Of a DNA stretch of 62,000 bases, positions 59,232-62,000 are shown piece by piece. The translations under genes and the position numbers were made by a program. Numbering within the stretch: position 1 is the first letter of the stretch; every line of letters begins with the position of its first letter. Origin of the DNA: Neocallimastix lanati (nom. inval.) (taxonomy: Eukaryota; Neocallimastigomycota; Neocallimastigomycetes; Neocallimastigales; Neocallimastigaceae); the NCBI GenBank assembly GCA_016946835.1, contig JACVTC010000211.1, forward strand, positions 1-62,000. Reading direction: 5' to 3'. The notes under the pieces were generated by a model that was not told where the DNA came from, did no database searches, and saw only the letters and a list, made by a program, of their open reading frames with translations.

Positions 59232-59843
59232 TTAATTATATAATATTGATATTGATATATAAAATGTACTGTCCGCAAATATATTTTTTTGATAATTCGA
59301 AAATAAATATGCTTGGAATGGTGATTGAAAGATTATTAGATCAGTATTTTTAAATATCATAAAATTTTCATTTCTTTTCGTTTTATAATATTCTGATTCA
59401 ATGGGAATATCATCAAAACTTTTTATGTTTGGAGGAAATTGTTTATTTATATTTCTTATTATTTGGGATCTAATTGTACTATATTCGGGACATATAAGTC
59501 TCATTTCTTGAGAAACGGCATTAAATATATGTTTAGGTTTTATATCCATAGGAATTGAAATTTTCTTAATTTCTTCCTTAATTTTATGCTTTGCTACTGA
59601 TATAGACACATCAATTTCTTTTTCGAGATGGTTATGTAAACTTTCATATTTTAAAACCTCCTTTTTATCATTTAAAATAATTAAAGATTTACATTTATTT
59701 AAAGTCTTATATTCAGTGCATCTATAAATTTTTGATTTATCTTTCCTTTAAAATGAAAAATTAAATTTGTGTTTTTTATTAATAATAATTTGTTCATTTC
59801 CTCGATTTGTTTCACTTATTTCAATTTCTATATTGTCTTCCAT
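59232..59843 (-). pseudogene. MULE-type transposase, copy 3 (in-frame stop, truncated)
   Basis: Starts at the ATG at 59843-59841 (MEDNIEIEISETNRGNEQ). It meets an in-frame TAA at 59750-59748 where copy 1 has a His codon, then continues in the same frame. The FLYWCH finger (YRCTEYKTLNKC, then LHNH) and linker are present. Homology ends just after the start of the DDE domain (FADSTFYIS) as it runs into TTGATATT repeats. It is intermediate in sequence between copies 1 and 2, so at least two subfamilies are present. Non-functional. Confidence 0.85.
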
Positions 59844-60229
59844 TAATAATTAAAATTTTTCAATAAAATATTTTAATAAATATACTTTTAAATGCTTTGA
59901 AACTTTTTTTTTTTTTTTTTTTTTTAATATTTAAAATAATAAACCTTTTTTTAATTAATTATATAATTATTTAAATAATTATTTAATTATTAATTATTTA
60001 TTATTTCTTTATTTACTATTTTATTTATTTATTTTTATTTTTTATTTTATTTTATTTTTTTTATTTTTTAATGCTTAAAAAATAAATTTTTATTTATTTT
60101 TATTTTATTTTTTAATGTTTAAAAAAAAAGATTTCTTATTTCTTATTTTTTTTTTTTTTTTTTTTTAGCATTAAAAAATAAAATGTTTATTTTTTATTTT
60201 ATTTTTCAATGTTAAATAGAAATACCTAA
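59844..60229. other. AT-rich 5' flank of MULE copy 3
   Basis: Long T tracts (for example 59906-59925 and 60148-60166) and TTTATTTTTATTTTATTTTT repeats similar to those upstream of copies 2 and 4. No gene. Confidence 0.45.
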
Positions 60230-61009
60230 CCTAATTATTATTTATTGAAGTGTTGTATTTCGCCAAAAGTTGAATTTCGTCCAGTTGAATTTCGCCAAAT
60301 TCTTGGTGGCTTATAAATTTTCGTCATAAAATATCACCACATTTATTATTCACGCCATATTGTGAATATATGGCTTTTTAAAAATTGTAGAAAAAAGCTA
60401 CAAAATTATGATACAATTAGATATACGCCCCACGTAAGATTACGTGTTTGAAAATTTTTGAGAATTGTAATTTTATTTATTTAATTTATTAATTATTATT
60501 CATTAAATTTTTAATAAAATTAAGTGGCTTAAAATTAAAAATATTTAAGCCATACAACAAAATACAAATTTTTGTAATAAAAATTTTCGAAATGCACACT
60601 CCCCAATGATTATACATAAATTATGTCGAAATGCAATACTCTCAAAAAATATTTCAAATTAATAATACAACAAAATAATATCATATAACTATTAATTTAA
60701 AAAGCCTCAAAATTTGATATATCACGTGAAAACTTTGCGATTAGGACCTCTCTCCATTTTATTTTAATATTTTAAATATTAAATTTATAAATAAAAATTT
60801 ATAAAAAATAATATAAGCCACGTTTCGAAATGAAAATTTATTTAAAAATATATAAAGCCACATTCCGAAATGCACCACCCTCAATTTAAATATAATACGC
60901 CATCTCAAAAAACATTTGGCTTATATCTATTCACGTGCGGTTCCGAAACGTGCTCTCCCCATTAATTATATATTCTATGGGAGTATTGCATTTCGACATA
61001 ATTTATGTA
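60230..61009. mobile_element. Nested cluster of MULE-family terminal inverted repeats
   Basis: At least ten terminal-type motifs in both orientations: TATTTCGCCAAAAG (60256), GAATTTCGCCAAATTC (60287), ACGCCATATTGTGAATATAT (60351), AAGCCATACAACAAAATAC (60550), TTTCGAAATGCACACTCC (60587), TCGAAATGCAATACTC (60629), AAGCCACGTTTCGAAATG (60816), AAGCCACATTCCGAAATGC (60856), TACGCCATCTC (60895) and GCATTTCGACATAATTTATG (60977). No protein is coded. This looks like several short elements inserted into one another beside MULE copies 3 and 4. Boundaries of individual elements cannot be set by eye. Confidence 0.65.
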
Positions 61010-62000
61010 TAATCATTTATTCATGTATTACAATGTGGCTTATAAAAATAAATGAATAGGATAGGGTTAAATTTATTTTTTTTTTTTTTTTTATAATTTT
61101 AATAACATTTACAGTAAAAAAAAAAAAAAAATAAATAATAAAGTAATAAAATAAAAAATAAAAAAAATAAATAATAAAGTAAAATATAAAACATAAAAAA
61201 ATAAATAATAAAGTGAAATAAAAAATAAAAAAAAAATAAATAATAAAGTAAAATAAAAAATAAAAAAAATAAATAAAAATAAATAAAAAAAAAATAAAAA
61301 AAAATAAAAAAAAATATAAAAAATAAAAAAAAAATAAATAAAAAATAAATAAAAAATAAATAAAAAATAAAAAAAATAAATAAAAATAAATAAAAAATAA
61401 ATAATAAAGTAAAATATAAAACATAAAAAAATAAATAATAAAGTGAAATAAAAAATAAAAAAAAAATAAATAATAAAGTAAAATAAAAAATAAAAAAAAT
61501 AAATAAAAATAAATAAAAAAAAAATAAAAAAAAATAAAAAAAAATATAAAAAATAAAAAAAAAATAAATAAAAAATAAATAAAAAATAAATAAAAAATAA
61601 AAAAAATAAATAAAAATAAATAAAAAATAAATAATAAAGTAAAATAAAAAATAAAAAAATAAAAAAAAAAATAAAATAAAAAAAAAATAAAAATAAAAAA
61701 AAGAATAAAGTAAAATATAAGATTAAAAAAATAGATTAAAACAAAAAAAATTAAAAAATAAAAAATAAAACTTTTAATTTAAAATATTTATAATAAATGG
61801 ACGATAAATTAGAAATAAGTGAAACTAATAAAGAAAAAAACCAAATCATTATAAACAGAAAATATAAATTTAATTTATGGTATATAACGAATAATACAAA
61901 AGTATTCAAATGTACTGAATATAAAACAGTTAAAAAATGTAAATCTTATATTATTCTAAATGATAATAATAAAGTAATAAAATATGAAAACAAACATACT
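61010..62000 (+). repeat. Right arm of the long inverted repeat (partner 57105-58165)
   Basis: Starts at TACAATGTGGCTTATAAAAA (about 61030), runs through AGGATAGGGTTAAATTTA and AAATAAAG-rich low complexity to the gene start at 61797, and continues past the window end. The low-complexity part carries an internal 230-bp direct duplication (AAGTAAAATATAAAACATAA at 61177 and 61407) that is not obvious in the left arm. Confidence 0.8.
61797..62000 (+). CDS. MULE-type transposase, copy 4 (5' part, runs off the window)
   Basis: The first 68 codons are open: MDDKLEISETNKEKNQIIIN, then the FLYWCH-type finger with FKCTEYKTVKKC and KYENKHT, cut before the last finger histidine. It differs from copy 2 at only two residues over this length (N/T and I/V), in inverted orientation. 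Whether the DDE domain is intact cannot be seen. The start is set by homology with copies 2 and 3 and by the AT-rich leader ending TATTTATAATAA. Confidence 0.85.
   Translation, partial: MDDKLEISETNKEKNQIIINRKYKFNLWYITNNTKVFKCTEYKTVKKCKSYIILNDNNKVIKYENKHT

Overview
This window looks like a chromosome end from a very AT-rich eukaryote. It opens with a run of CCCTAA repeats, the C-rich strand of a TTAGGG telomere, so the left edge is a natural or near-natural end. Non-coding DNA is almost pure A/T, homopolymers are long, and coding regions are rich in Asn and Lys. TTAGGG ends, LINE-type retrotransposons and FLYWCH/MULE transposons together fit an early-diverging fungus such as an anaerobic gut fungus (Neocallimastigomycota). 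That placement is inference; no host housekeeping gene is visible to confirm it.

Layout. 1-5354: the telomere, then head-to-tail non-LTR retroelement copies A, B, C and D. Each ends on its inner side in TTTAAAACCTAACCC, running into partial telomere repeats. D carries an intact 737-residue zinc-finger/coiled-coil protein. 5355-31138: about 26 kb of satellites and low-complexity DNA. These include 62-bp, 76-bp and about 47-bp repeats, a 4.6-kb TTTTA array, 274-bp, about 190-bp and about 50-bp repeats, and an about 180-bp repeat with a GGAAGAGGGG box, with short inverted-repeat elements between them. 31139-48092: a second block of the same retroelement system. It holds an intact 1200-residue endonuclease/reverse transcriptase, a frameshifted second copy of the zinc-finger protein (E), and two nearly identical 3-kb non-coding units (F and F') around a 5'-truncated reverse transcriptase (G). 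E, F and F' also end in TTTAAAACCTAACCC plus telomere repeats. 48093-53560: a small element with 205-bp LTR-like direct repeats and one minus-strand gene, a 52-bp tandem array, and a tRNA-like (SINE-like) block. 53561-62000: four copies of a MULE transposase (FLYWCH finger plus DDE domain). Three are broken and one runs off the window. They sit among terminal-repeat fragments of the GCCAC...CGAAATGCA type, and a roughly 1-kb inverted repeat links the second and fourth copies.

How it fits together. All seven telomere-tailed retroelement 3' ends face the chromosome interior and all 5' ends face the telomere. This polarity is expected if element RNA, ending in CCUAACCC, is reverse transcribed directly from the G-rich 3' overhang of a chromosome end, followed by 5' truncation and re-capping by telomere or by another element. 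The same idea underlies HeT-A/TART, TRAS/SART, Athena and MoTeR elements elsewhere. The evidence here is sequence architecture only; mechanism and activity are inferred.
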